Shown here in pieces: positions 48,298 through 58,649 of a stretch of DNA of 64,000 bases. The number at the start of each line of letters is the position of its first letter. Within the stretch, counting starts at the first letter, position 1. The notes under the pieces were generated by a model. That model made no database searches, had not been told where the DNA came from, and saw only the letters and a program-made list of their open reading frames with translations. The stretch spans positions 124,001 to 188,000 of the forward strand of contig CATNEN010000005.1 in assembly GCA_950097015.1 (NCBI GenBank), read 5' to 3'. The translations under genes and the position numbers were made by a program. The DNA comes from Macrostomum hystrix. Taxonomy: Eukaryota > Platyhelminthes > Macrostomidae.

Positions 48298-51200
48298 ATG
48301 ACTTCCGATTTGAAAGCAACCAACGGTTCCACCCCGGCTACTAAAATCAATCCGATGCTGACCGAGGAGCGGGCCAAGGCCTCTTTCCCGGTTGAAGAGA
48401 TGACCTACCTGCTGGACAATGGCAAGTTTAATACGGAGAAGAGACGAGAGATTGGTACGTGCATTGAAACACCAGATTCTATCTATTCTCATAAACAGTA
48501 GATATCTAATCAATTATATTTAAATTCTTAACTCTAATCACTGACAGAGGAACTCGTCTCCAAGGATCCCAATTTCGATCATCCGCCGATACAGTTCATG
48601 ACTAGAGAGCAGCAGTACAGTCTAGCCGTGAAGAAGGCCCTGCTAACGCAGCAGCGTTTGAAGGAACTGGACTTGTTGGACGATCCTTACGCATCCTACT
48701 ATTTTCGGAGGTGAGTCTTACCTATTGTGCAATTGTTTCTGCTCTATCGATCTTTTAGGTCTAGTTTATCAATCTTTTGGGTCCAGTTTATCAATCTTTT
48801 AGGTATAGTTTATCAATCTTTTGGGTCCAGTTTATCAATCTTTTAGGTCTAGTTTATCAATCTTTTGGGTCCAGTTTATCAATCTTTTAGGTCTAGTTTA
48901 TCAATCTTTTGGGTCTAGTTTATCAATCTTTTAGGTCTAGTTTATCAATCTTTTGGGTCCAGTTTATCAATCTTTCAGATCTAGTTTATCAATCTTTTGG
49001 GTCCAGTTTATCAATCTTTTAGGTCTAGTTTATCAATCTTTTATGTCTAGTCTATCAATATTTTAAGTCTAATTTATCAATCTTTTAGGTCTAGTTTATC
49101 AATCTTTTAGGTCTAGTTTATCAATCTTTTAGGTCTAGTTTATCAATCTTTTAGGTCTAGTTTGTCGATCTTTTAGGTCTGCTTTAGATTAATCCTTCAG
49201 GTTGCTTCATGAATTCTTCAGGTTGCTTCATGAATTCTTCAGGTTGCTTCATGAATTCTTCAGGTTGCTTCATGAATTCTTCAGGTTGCTTCATCAATTT
49301 TTTCACATCACACCCAGTGGTACAGCCGCAGCTATTGCGCGAGCTGTGTACAGCTGTGCACAACTGCTGAGTCTGCCACGCCATCAACTAAAATTTGCAC
49401 CAATGTTAAACAGCTGTATTAACAAAATTACAAGATAATTAATATGCCTTTCGTTTGGGCTAAGATTTGAACTCAGATTTGTCCTGTCAGATATTTGTGG
49501 TATCAGTTTGCTTCTGGTTTAAATTTCTATTCTAATTTCGATTCTAGTCGTTGGAGAATATTATTTGATAACTGTAAACTGTGACTGCCTCCGAAGTAAC
49601 TTAAAATGTACAGCTATCTCGGTTAGATAGGTATTTGTTTAGAGCGAAGTATGTGACTGCAGTTTTTTTGTTAGAAAATCTAGCCTTTCGGCTAGTTACT
49701 GATAAGCTTACAGTTTTTTAAAGAATTTATAAATCCAGTGTTTGATCGCGTTTCACAGAAGATAAAATATTTGATTTAGTAAGTCGCATAATGTTAAACT
49801 AAAATAAAACTAAGGTTCCTATGGATGCAGTTTTTAATTATTTCTTAGGTATCGTTCTTTGAATGACTCATTGTAACATTTGTACTTTTAATACATAGTT
49901 TGAGTCATTTCTGAACTTTTCAAGAAACCGTCTAGCTCACAAATCCAGGCTGGAGCTACATAGCTAACCAGTCATACCATATACTTAGATTGCAAATCAT
50001 TTTTTCTTTTCAACAAAAAATCTATATTTTCCTTTCTACACTACTTACATAAGTAGGACGCAACGGAAAATCGCTTTAAAAAGTTTTTGACGTCTAAAAA
50101 CGCTCGTCTTAGTCGTCTATCCTTTATAAATGTTGCATAGATTTTAAGGTAAATGGATTATATGTACATAAGACACTAAATCAAAGTAATACAGCCCTCT
50201 GCTGTAAAACAATCTATCCGATATGTATCGAAAAATGTTTTGCAGCAGGATTTTTCAAAACGAATAAGTATTACTTTAGGTATTAATTAACTTACTTTCT
50301 GATGCAACACATCCAGAATAACAATGCCTCGCGAGGTGTCGCCCATCGGCTTGCACTGGGTGATGTTTGTACCAACCCTCATGGGCCAGTGCAACGATGA
50401 ACAACGAGAGCGTTGGCTACAGCGGGCGTTAAACTACGAAATTATCGGTACCTATGCTCAGACTGAGATGGGTCACGGCACTTATCTGAGAGGCATTGAG
50501 ACCACGGCTACCTACGATGCCAGCTCGCAGCAGTTTGTGTTGCATACTCCAACTACCACGGCTATCAAATGGTGGCCTGGAGGCCGTGAGTAACTGGGGA
50601 AACAAGTAGAGATGGGATTTAGATAGTTAGAGAACGAGGCGAACGACGAATTGTCGGGTTTAGTGTATCTGTGTGCTCATGTGTGCTCATGTGTGCTCAT
50701 GTGTGCTCATGTGTGCTCATGTGTGCTCATGTGTGCTCATGTGTGCTCATGTGTGCTCATGTGTTCTCAGGAGTCAGCAGAGGTCCTACGACATTCGACT
50801 GCTGCCGTTTGACTGCAGGAGACATCTGACTTCCAGAAATTCGACCCTAACCCTAATCCTAACCATAAATATCGCTGACATTCAAATGTCCCGTCAGCGG
50901 GATTGTCTATGTAGCTAACCCGCTCTGCTCACACAGTCGGCAAGACCTGCAACTACGCTGTTGTTGTGGCCCAGCTGTACACCCAGGGCCGCTGTCACGG
51001 TGTCCACATGTTCCTAGTTCAACTGCGCGACGAGTCGACGCATCGCAGCCTGCCCGGCGTTGTCTGCGGCGACATCGGGCCGAAGATGGGTTACAACACT
51101 ATCGATAATGGCTTCCTGCAGTTGAATAGCGTTCGTATACCGCGCGAGAACATGCTGATGCGCAACGCCGAGGTCCAACCAGACGGTACCTACGTCAGAC

Positions 51201-52880
51201 GGGTCGGCAGCGAGAAGCTCACCTACGGCACAATGGTGTTCGTTAGGTCGCTAATTCTTAGCGACGCGTCCAGAGCCATTTCAGAGGCCGCAACCATCGC
51301 TGTGAGATACGCTTGCGTTAGAAGACAGGGCGAACCGTCTGGACCGGGCGCTCCTGAGCCCCGACTATTGGATTATCCTGTGCACCAGTATCGATTATTC
51401 ACCTGTTTAGCCACCTGCTATGGTTTCTGGTTCGCTAGCGAAGTGCTTCGTGATTTGTACTTTACTGTCCAACCGGAAGTTCTTGAGGGTGTGTGGCTGC
51501 CTTAATTGAAGCTTTTTTGCTGTCCGTGTTATCATCTCGCCTGTAAATGTTATATCTTTATTCGAATCACCTTATTAGCATCTGAACCATCACCTCAGGA
51601 TCCTTCAGGGCATCTCAACCATCACCTCAGGATCCTTCAGGGCATCTGAACTATCACCTCAAGATCCTTCAGGGCTTGAGAACTATCACCTCAGGATCCT
51701 TCAGGGAATATAAAACATCACTTTAGGATCCTTCAGGGAATGTAAAACATCGCCTCAGGATCCTTCAGGTCATCTAAACCATCACCTCAGGATCCTCCAT
51801 GGGTGACCAATAAATTGCCATCTATTCGCATAACGAATTGCCTTACAGGCCGTACGGAGCGCCTACCTGAGACGCACGCCCTGTCCGCCGGTCTCAAAGC
51901 TGTCGGCAGTTCTCGCGGCGCCGCCTGCGTCGAAGAGTGTCGCCGCTGCTGCGGCGGCTTCGGCTTCAGCGAGGCCAGCGGCTTGCCGAAGATCTACAAC
52001 GACATCAATCCGGCCTGCACCTACGAGGGAGAGAACACTGTCATGCTGCTGCAGACTGGCCGGCACCTGCTGAAATGCGTCGAGCGCGCCCGCAGAGGCG
52101 AGAAACTCGCCCCTAGCGACGAATACATTCGGCCCAGGCTGCCGTCAGCGCCGCCACGACTGTCTGGCGGTCCGCTGACTGCCGAACTATTGCTGAACTG
52201 GCTGCGTTGGCGCTCGCTAAGCATTCTGCTGGAGGTCAGCGCAAGGTTTTCGTCACTGATCGAGCAGCGACACGCCTGGACTGACGCTTTTCAAGCGGTG
52301 TCGCGTCGGCTAACCAAGTGATTGACGCTTGCCTTGTTATAATTTGCTTCGTTTTTGTATATTTTCTGTCCGTTTTCTCAGCAATTAGCTAAAACAGTAG
52401 AGAGACCAAAGGGGGTATTTCAAATACTTTCTTTTGTTTTTCAATTGTTGCTTTCATCTTTCCAGATGCGCCGAGGCGCACTGCGTGTTGTACATCGGCC
52501 AGGCCTTCTTAGATTCCGCTCAGGCCGCCGAGAATCCCAAACTGCGAGCTGTCCTCAACTCCCTGTGCCGCCTATTTCTGCTCAACGAAGTGGTCTCAGG
52601 CGCTGGCGATGTGCAGCTCAACCGGGCCGACCTTGGTCGATGCCAGGACGCGATCGACTCGCTGCTGACTGAACTGCGACCAAATGCAGCAGCTCTAGTT
52701 GACGCATTCGATCTGCCGGATCGGATCCTGGGCTCCGTCATTGGTCGCTACGATGGTCAAATCTACGAAGCCATGCTGCAGTGGGCTAAGCAGTCGCCTT
52801 TGAATGCCTCGGATGTGCACGAATCGTTTGAGTTGTACACGCGACAGTTTCTGGCTGGCAAGAGCTTAGCGAAGCTGTGA
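48298..52880 (+). CDS. ACOX1: Peroxisomal acyl-coenzyme A oxidase, 6 exons
   Basis: Exons: 48298-48454, 48548-48710, 50317-50585, 50937-51488, 51849-52317, 52466-52880; phases 1,2,1,1,2; 2025 nt, 674 aa, with all introns GT-AG. Seen: [17 protein letters not shown] and ETTATYD (acyl-CoA/FAD site), [62 protein letters not shown] with the catalytic Glu, [20 protein letters not shown] and WAKQSPLN. It ends AKL, a type-1 peroxisomal targeting signal. Known: this enzyme does the first, H2O2-forming step of peroxisomal beta-oxidation. It is the ACOX1-like rather than ACOX2/3 type by motif match, but paralogy in invertebrates is complex. Introns 2, 3 and 4 carry different minisatellites; introns 1 and 5 are short and clean. 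Confidence 0.94.
48745..49190. repeat. 22-bp minisatellite in ACOX intron 2
   Basis: About 20 copies of CTAGTTTATCAATCTTTTAG + GT. In the left part CCAGTTT..GGGT and CTAGTTT..AGGT units alternate (a 44-bp dimer). Confidence 0.95.
49194..49300. repeat. 18-bp minisatellite in ACOX intron 2
   Basis: About six perfect or nearly perfect copies of TTCAGGTTGCTTCATGAA, directly after the 22-bp array. A SINE-body fragment (GCAGCTATTGCGCG near 49329) follows. Confidence 0.93.
50667..50770. repeat. 10-bp minisatellite in ACOX intron 3, in a SINE tail
   Basis: Nine to ten copies of TGTGCTCATG. They run directly into TGTGTTCTCAGGAGTCAGC, which is SINE-tail sequence (compare 8660 and, in complement, 46265). 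Confidence 0.9.
51570..51800. repeat. 32-bp minisatellite in ACOX intron 4
   Basis: About seven copies of CTCAGGATCCTTCAGGGCAT + CTGAACCATCAC, with moderate divergence. It fills most of the 360-bp intron. Confidence 0.92.
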
Positions 52881-53499
52881 TTCTGTTCTGACTAACACGA
52901 ATCAACTTTTAAACTACAACAATGTTTTTTAATTAATTAGCTGCCAAGTAGAAACTATAAAAATGGTAACTGATTCTTACACAACCCTTCTCCAATAAAA
53001 GGTTGAATTGATCATTTTTACTCTATTGTTGTCTGAGTCTAATTGTCTTTGCTCTTATTGGACTAATTTTCAATTTAATTAACTTAATAATTTTCTATTC
53101 ATAATTGGCTCGTGTGTCTTTCAATTGGCCGATCTTTAATGATAAATTTGAGTAGTGACATTTCTCTCTGTATGTTAGGTTTCGAGTTTCTAAATTTTAG
53201 TGTTTTTCGATTTGAAAATCATTAGTATAATAATTTGAAGATGCAGTGATTAAATATGTGTAATTATTCAGTTATTTACTCTTGTTGGTTTTTTATTAAA
53301 AAAGTGATTACAGAGATACTTGATAATGTTGCTACAACTCGTATTTGGTGCCGATTGAATCAAGTTGTGCAAGTTTTTCTTCGTCTAAATTTTATCATTT
53401 AAAAAGTATCCTACGCTTGACGCAAAGTTTTATTATTTGAAAATAAATTCTACTTTATTTAAACTGCAATAGAAACTCATTTCAGATAGAATCAACCAT

Positions 53500-54928
53500 A
53501 TGCATTCATCTGCACCTCTCGGAGCGAAGTTAGACAGCTTCGTTGTGCCTGGCTCCGGGGCCGTTGTTGGTCGCTCCAGTGGATCCAGTGTTAACAGAGT
53601 TGAACGAGTTCAGCTGTGGGGCTTAGCAAAAGAGAAATTTGGCGAATATGTTGTTAGAAAGATTGTCGGCAATCAGAATGAGATCAATCGCAATCGCATC
53701 CAGGTGTACAATGAGCGAGCCAAAAATGAGTTCACGATTCTCATTCAGAATCGGCACGATAACATTGTCGAAGTTATTGATGACAGCTTGGAAATGTGTG
53801 AGCCGGGTGCTCCGTTAGGCGAGCAGTACTTGCCGCGATTCTACATGAAGCTGGCCGATTTTAGTCTGCGCTTCGCACTCAGTCGATGGGACATCTTTCC
53901 AACTGTTCAGTCTTACACAATTGACCATATCACTTCGTGGCTTCTTCAGGCAGCTACTGGCCTGGCCTTTCTGCACTCGAGGGAAATTGTACATCGTGAC
54001 GTAAAGGCATTGAACATGCTGCTATTTTGCGAGGGAACGCTGTTAAAACTGTGCGACCTCGAGGTTGGTCGTAAATGCCAGTGAACATGACTGCCGAACA
54101 GGGAACAGATCTCTGGAAGGCACCTGAAGTGCGACTAATTGTTGGCGTGGATGCGCAGGAGAAAAAGTTGGCGGCCTATGGCAAGCCGGCTGACTGTTAC
54201 TCGCTCGCTAGAGTGATGCTGGAGCTATTGTTTCGCAACCTGCCGCCGCCGGAGGACACAGAGATTTTATGGAACGAAAGCATCTCGGCAGCCAGCTGGC
54301 CCGGCGAGGCGATCTGCGGAGTCTGCGGAGTTTACAGGCTGAAACGAGTGCTCTGGGTCCTAGCAATAGGCCAACAGCTCAGATCCTAGTCGATCGCTTA
54401 GCCAACCTCGGTGGTAGGCACCGGGCGCCCACATTAAATCCTGTCTCTACAGAGGTTTCTGATACAACCACCGATACGGGATCTCAGCTATTTTCCAATG
54501 AACCTGTGACTCAGATTCCGCCAATGCCTATAGAGTTAAACCACTCTGACTTGCAACTAGAACGGCAATTTAAACTGACCTCTAATGGGGCTTCGCTTAC
54601 TGCTGAGCAGTTGAATGGCGCCATCGATTGTCTGAACAGCAATGAGGCTAAGGTCATTGAAATGATCGGGGCTGGCATTAGTCGAGAGTTGACTAGCAGC
54701 ACTATTGCTGTTAGATTTTGTTCAGTTAACAGCGCTGACAACAGCTCTAGCAGAATCCAACTGCAGCTCAAGTTATTCGGAGGAGCTAATCAACTCGTAA
54801 CCGATGAGCGACTTGGACTATTCTTGGCTGACAATATTTTTGCCACCCTGCTGCTAGATTTGCTGCGCCTTCAGTTGTTCCTGAGCCATCGATTGTTGCC
54901 AAATAAACTAAGGCTTACTCCCTGTTAA
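53500..54928 (+). pseudogene. TAK1/MAP3K-like protein kinase, single exon with two frameshifts
   Basis: Three overlapping frames together make one kinase. Frame 1, 53500-54084: VHRDVKALNMLL with the catalytic HRD, then LKLCDLEVG, where the expected DFG is DLE. Frame 2, 54075-54389: GTDLWKAPEV (the APE motif), YGKPADCYSLARVMLELL. Frame 3, 54269-54928: GPSNRPTAQILVDRL, then a C-terminal extension without a recognised domain. The frame changes near 54075-54081 and between 54269 and 54389. The glycine-rich loop is also degenerate. HRDxKxxN plus the overall spacing resemble TAK1 (MAP3K7). The lack of introns, while its neighbours have many, suggests a decayed retrocopy. Two assembly indels or tiny introns are alternatives, but no GT-AG micro-intron that restores the frame was seen. 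An acceptor-like CATTTCAG precedes the ATG. Confidence 0.6.
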
Positions 54929-56615
54929 AGCCATGGATACTAGAAACACAAGAGGCAAGTGGCCTATCTACTAGCAGCCTGCTCTACTCGACTAGAATTA
55001 ATTGCCAAATTGTATTTCATATAAAAACTTGTCCTGCAATTTACGCCCTTCAGGGCCACTAAAATGATGCGCCAGTTGCCACAGTTCTTCACATTTTTTG
55101 TGTGTATTTTGCACTAGCTGTCTTGGATAGGAAATCTGCTCGTTTTTTATTTGCAAATAAAAAAATGTCGCCTTTTTCTATATTTAATAAAGACCAATTA
55201 GACTAACGTGTATCATTAATCTGAGAAGTGGTCTTGCTTTCTTCTAGAAGAATAGAGACGTACGCTCGTAATTAGATCAATAATTCATGCACTTGGCACA
55301 CCAGTTGGTTGTCTGAAAGTCTCAACACTTGCAGATTAGTTTAGCTCATCAAGATTTTGGGCGCCATTATTGACAATTTCATTGCAAGAGATCTGACGCG
55401 TTAAAGGGAATAAAAAATCGGAAATAAAAATACAAGATTGCGTGCATTAGTCCAAGTAAAACTAACCGCTGAGTACCGTTTAGTTGTCAAGTGTTTCTCT
55501 TCTGGATTTCAAGGACAATTCAAATCGCGAATTGTCAGCTGGCGTTTCTAAAGTTTTTATAAAATAAATTTAAACAGCATCACCTGAAAAATCAAAGATT
55601 GTCACATTTGAGTGACAACTCTATGGTGCAGGCATGCAATATCAAAATATGTTTTTATTAGAAATTTGAACCAGTGTTGAAATGAGTTGCCTTCGCGAAA
55701 CATTTTCTGTCATTTCGTGGGAGGGCCTATAAAATATAAGGGCAGCGAGTTGAAGCCAGATACTTTTCATAAAATGCCAAGCGCTTTTGGGCATTTGTAC
55801 ACATTTATAGCATTAAATTGTATTTATTCTTGTTTGACAATAATTTTGAAAACCGTTTATAGTTATTGTATAGCTGCATTAATTATTTTAATATTGTTAG
55901 CTGAATCAGAAAACAATAATGATGTCTTCTTCAGTCATTTTAAGTTCCGGCTGCACTGTAGTCATGATCTGTACGAGAGTACTGGAGTTTCTGTCACGAA
56001 TTTGTGCTATCAAACTTTTCTGCCTTCAAAAGTTAAAGCCATGCTTGAAATTTCAGTCATCTGAAAATTATAGTTATTTTCCCGTAAATTTAACTGTAGA
56101 AGGACCACTGCATGGGGTATTTCTAATATCCTCATTTTTATTTTTTCTGTCTCTAAAAAGATTCAATCAACCCCAGTGAAAATCCAGAGAGCGGCCTACA
56201 ATGTTCCGCTCAATCTGATGAAACAATTTCCTAAATCACAACAGGGGCATCGTCCACATATTTAATGATTCTTATCGGGGTGACTAATGGCAAAAACCAC
56301 CAAATGATATGTGCATAATTTTTCTGCTCACTATTTTTCATCATGCAACCAGCTCGGCTATTATTATTGACGCCCTTCAGGGCCACAAAATAATGCGCTA
56401 GTTGCCAAGGGGGAATAGCGCGTTCTTTCTTCTGTATAAATGAACAGCTTATCAGAAATTGTTAGTTCGTAGGCTCCGCATAGCCTTGGATTAAATATGC
56501 GCATTTATATTTAGTCGAGCAGCAATTTAAGAACCAATCACCATTTATAATCTTCTGTACTATTATGAGTGTTCCCAAGAAAGTGCCGCTAAACCGAGAT
56601 CGGAAATCTCGAGAA
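54929..56615. other. Spacer with a two-copy dispersed repeat
   Basis: No conserved frame. A segment of about 40 bp (ACGCCCTTCAGGGCCAC, then AAAATGATGCGCCAGTTGCC) at about 55043-55082 recurs with few changes at 56369-56408. Confidence 0.6.
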
Positions 56616-56894
56616 TCAGTAGCAGTAGAAGAAGATGTCATAGTCCTGCGGACTAGGAGACTTGCACTTATTGTAGGAGCATCTCAGACAGCTAGCACAC
56701 CAGTCTGATGTTAGATCGCAGAATCGTCTCAACAGCCTGCAGCGGTTGGCACTGGCCGACACAGATTTACACGATTCTGGGCAGCCAGTTTCGTCAATGC
56801 TGTCGCAGGTCGGTGGAGCGGCTGACAGCGAGTCGATCGTAAGGACCAACAGCATAAGCAGCAGAGTGTGCAGACGGCCTGAGGTGAGTTGCAT
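56616..56894 (-). CDS. Small secreted 10-cysteine protein (copy 1)
   Basis: 92 aa. Signal peptide, about residues 1-25 (basic start, then LHTLLLMLLVLTIDSLSA). The mature part has 10 cysteines, ending WCASCLRCSYNKCKS...YC. The first ATG follows an acceptor-like TTTTGTTTCAG, so a 5' UTR intron or a trans-splice site lies just in front. It shares the cysteine layout of the gene at 58152. Function unknown: a secreted peptide, mucus or defence factor are all possible; I recognise no family. Confidence 0.65.
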   Translation of the reverse strand: MQLTSGRLHTLLLMLLVLTIDSLSAAPPTCDSIDETGCPESCKSVSASANRCRLLRRFCDLTSDWCASCLRCSYNKCKSPSPQDYDIFFYCY

Positions 56895-57128
56895 AGCTGA
56901 ATTTTTCTGAAACAAAAACGATCAGTTTTTTTAGCTTTCTTCGGTTGTTGATAATTCGTCCCTTAACACCAAACAGCGAAAAGAACTCACAATGCCGACG
57001 CTTTTCAGTCTGACGTCACAGCGATCAACAACTAATTTATCGAGTCTCGGCGCCCAGTTTTGCTAATTGAAATTTTAGTCGGTGAGAAATTTTTTGGAGC
57101 TTAAATATTTTTTTAGTCTTCTTGGGTT

Positions 57129-57439
57129 TCAGTTGATTTTTTTAAAATAATAATCGCGTACATTGCACGTAGAAAAGTTTTTTATCGGTTCCTGGGATTG
57201 GCGACAGTGCAGCTCGCTAAAGTAGTTCAGCGCACTGTGCAGGCACTGCAATTGATACTCATGTCCTCCCATACAGCTTGAGCCGGGCTTGACCGGAGTC
57301 AATACTATAGAGAGAATATAGAGAAGTGGCAAAAGCAGTGCCTATACACCCTAACCCAACAGTCCCAATGGTGGTGAGGTAACTGCAGCAGCAGCAGCAG
57401 CAACAGCAGCGTATTCACAAGTACCCTCTTGAAGTGCAT
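57129..57439 (-). CDS. Possible small secreted cysteine-containing protein, 2 exons
   Basis: Tentative exons 57439-57361 and 57304-57129 (84 aa). Exon 1 gives MHFKRVLVNT followed by eight leucines, a strong signal peptide encoded by a CTG run. Exon 2 follows a good acceptor (TATTCTCTCTATAG) and has four cysteines (SSC, QLQC, ELHC, FSTC). The donor (T|GTTGGG) was picked only because it fits the phase. It lies between two similar small secreted genes on the same strand, but its cysteine pattern is different. Confidence 0.33.
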
Positions 57440-58151
57440 TGACGCATGGCAGCTCACTTTTCCTATTCTAGTCAATTTTTCAGCCGCGTAGAAGTCAAAA
57501 TTTGTTGAAAAAAAAAGTTTAGAAACTTTTTTTCGGGAAGGCAAAATTATGTAGTCATAAGTTTCCAGATTGGATACAGTACCTAGCTAGCAAAGTCTGG
57601 ATACATTTTTATCGTCCTAATTGCCATAAATCCGGCTCAAATAGGATCTAGTTTCATTTCTACAGTCTGACCTTCGGCCAGAACCGATTAATATCTCGAC
57701 GGTCTGAAGGGCTGGCGACTTGATTCTTGTTTCAGAAGATGCGCAACAAAAAATTGACCCGTGTTCTTGAGTTTGGTGTGCTTGCTCAGTTCGGGTGCAG
57801 CAAAAAAAATTGTCGGGGGGGGGGAATTCCCCCAATACTGTAAAAAGTTACTTTTAAAATATATTTTAAAATTATGTCAATTCTCTGACAAATTTGGTGT
57901 GCCATATACTACTAAAAGTATGTACATCTGGCGATAGGATTCTAATTGTCGTACACTTCACACTCAGATTTAGCAGTTTAGGTTCTTATTTTCTGGTGTA
58001 TTTATTACTTATAACGTTGCTTATAATTAGAAGCCACCGATTTATAAATATCTCGTCAGTTCAAACACCGCTTTTTACTCATTTATTTCAGTGTATTTTA
58101 TCGTCTACCGTCAATTTCAGATTGCATGATGACGCCGGATTCGTCAGTACG

Positions 58152-58448
58152 CTAGGAACAGTTGTCGTACAGTACTTTGTCTGGCGCATTTCCGCTATTG
58201 CAGACATTGTACGCTTTGCTAACACAGTCGGCGCACTCGCTGCCAGATTTTAGGCAGCATCTCTTCCAGTCGCCGCACATGCGGGACAATGTGTCGACGC
58301 CTCTTGAGCAGTCGCTCGGCGAGCCCCAGGTTGATGAAGAGGAGCACGCGTTCGCATTGTAGAGCTCGCGACATGTGGCTGATTCGGACACTTCAGCAGC
58401 CATGGCGACCACGAGCAGCAGAGCCAGTAGTAGGTTATAACTATTCAT
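58152..58448 (-). CDS. Small secreted 10-cysteine protein (copy 2)
   Basis: 98 aa. Signal peptide MNSYNLLLALLLVVAMAAEV, cleavage probably near SESA. The mature part has 10 cysteines, including a CC pair and a final ECADCVSKAYNVCNSG...NC, which aligns with copy 1 (C-A-x-C, a Tyr-Asn pair, C, then Tyr-x-x-C or similar). An acceptor-like TATTCGTTTCAG sits 13 bp before the ATG, as in copy 1. An in-frame extension upstream of that point is probably intron or leader. Paralogue of 56616-56894; function unknown. Confidence 0.7.
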   Translation of the reverse strand: MNSYNLLLALLLVVAMAAEVSESATCRELYNANACSSSSTWGSPSDCSRGVDTLSRMCGDWKRCCLKSGSECADCVSKAYNVCNSGNAPDKVLYDNCS

Positions 58449-58649
58449 GACGATGGCTATTCTGAAACGAATATTCGCAGCTCGGGGATTTGCTGGTATA
58501 TGCTCGTATATGAACACACGTAGGCGAAACTTACCAGAACAATACCTTTTTTTCACTTCTGCGCGAATCGTTTCAGACAATTTGTGCTGCAATTATATGT
58601 TTCTGGCCTCTATAAATACATATCCCGAACTGATCATGGACTCTAGTTA

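Noticed and set aside
48711-50316. A missing ACOX exon in the long intron 2
   Set aside because: Joining 48710 to 50317 restores phase, and the joined protein aligns with ACOX1 without a gap.
55043-55082. Histone mRNA 3' stem-loop
   Set aside because: GCCCTTCAGGGC has only a 4-bp stem around the loop and no histone gene is nearby.
55687-56179. Possible membrane protein frames of 125 and 86 codons
   Set aside because: Hydrophobic only because of AT-rich composition; no conserved motif, and no splice or start context that supports a gene.
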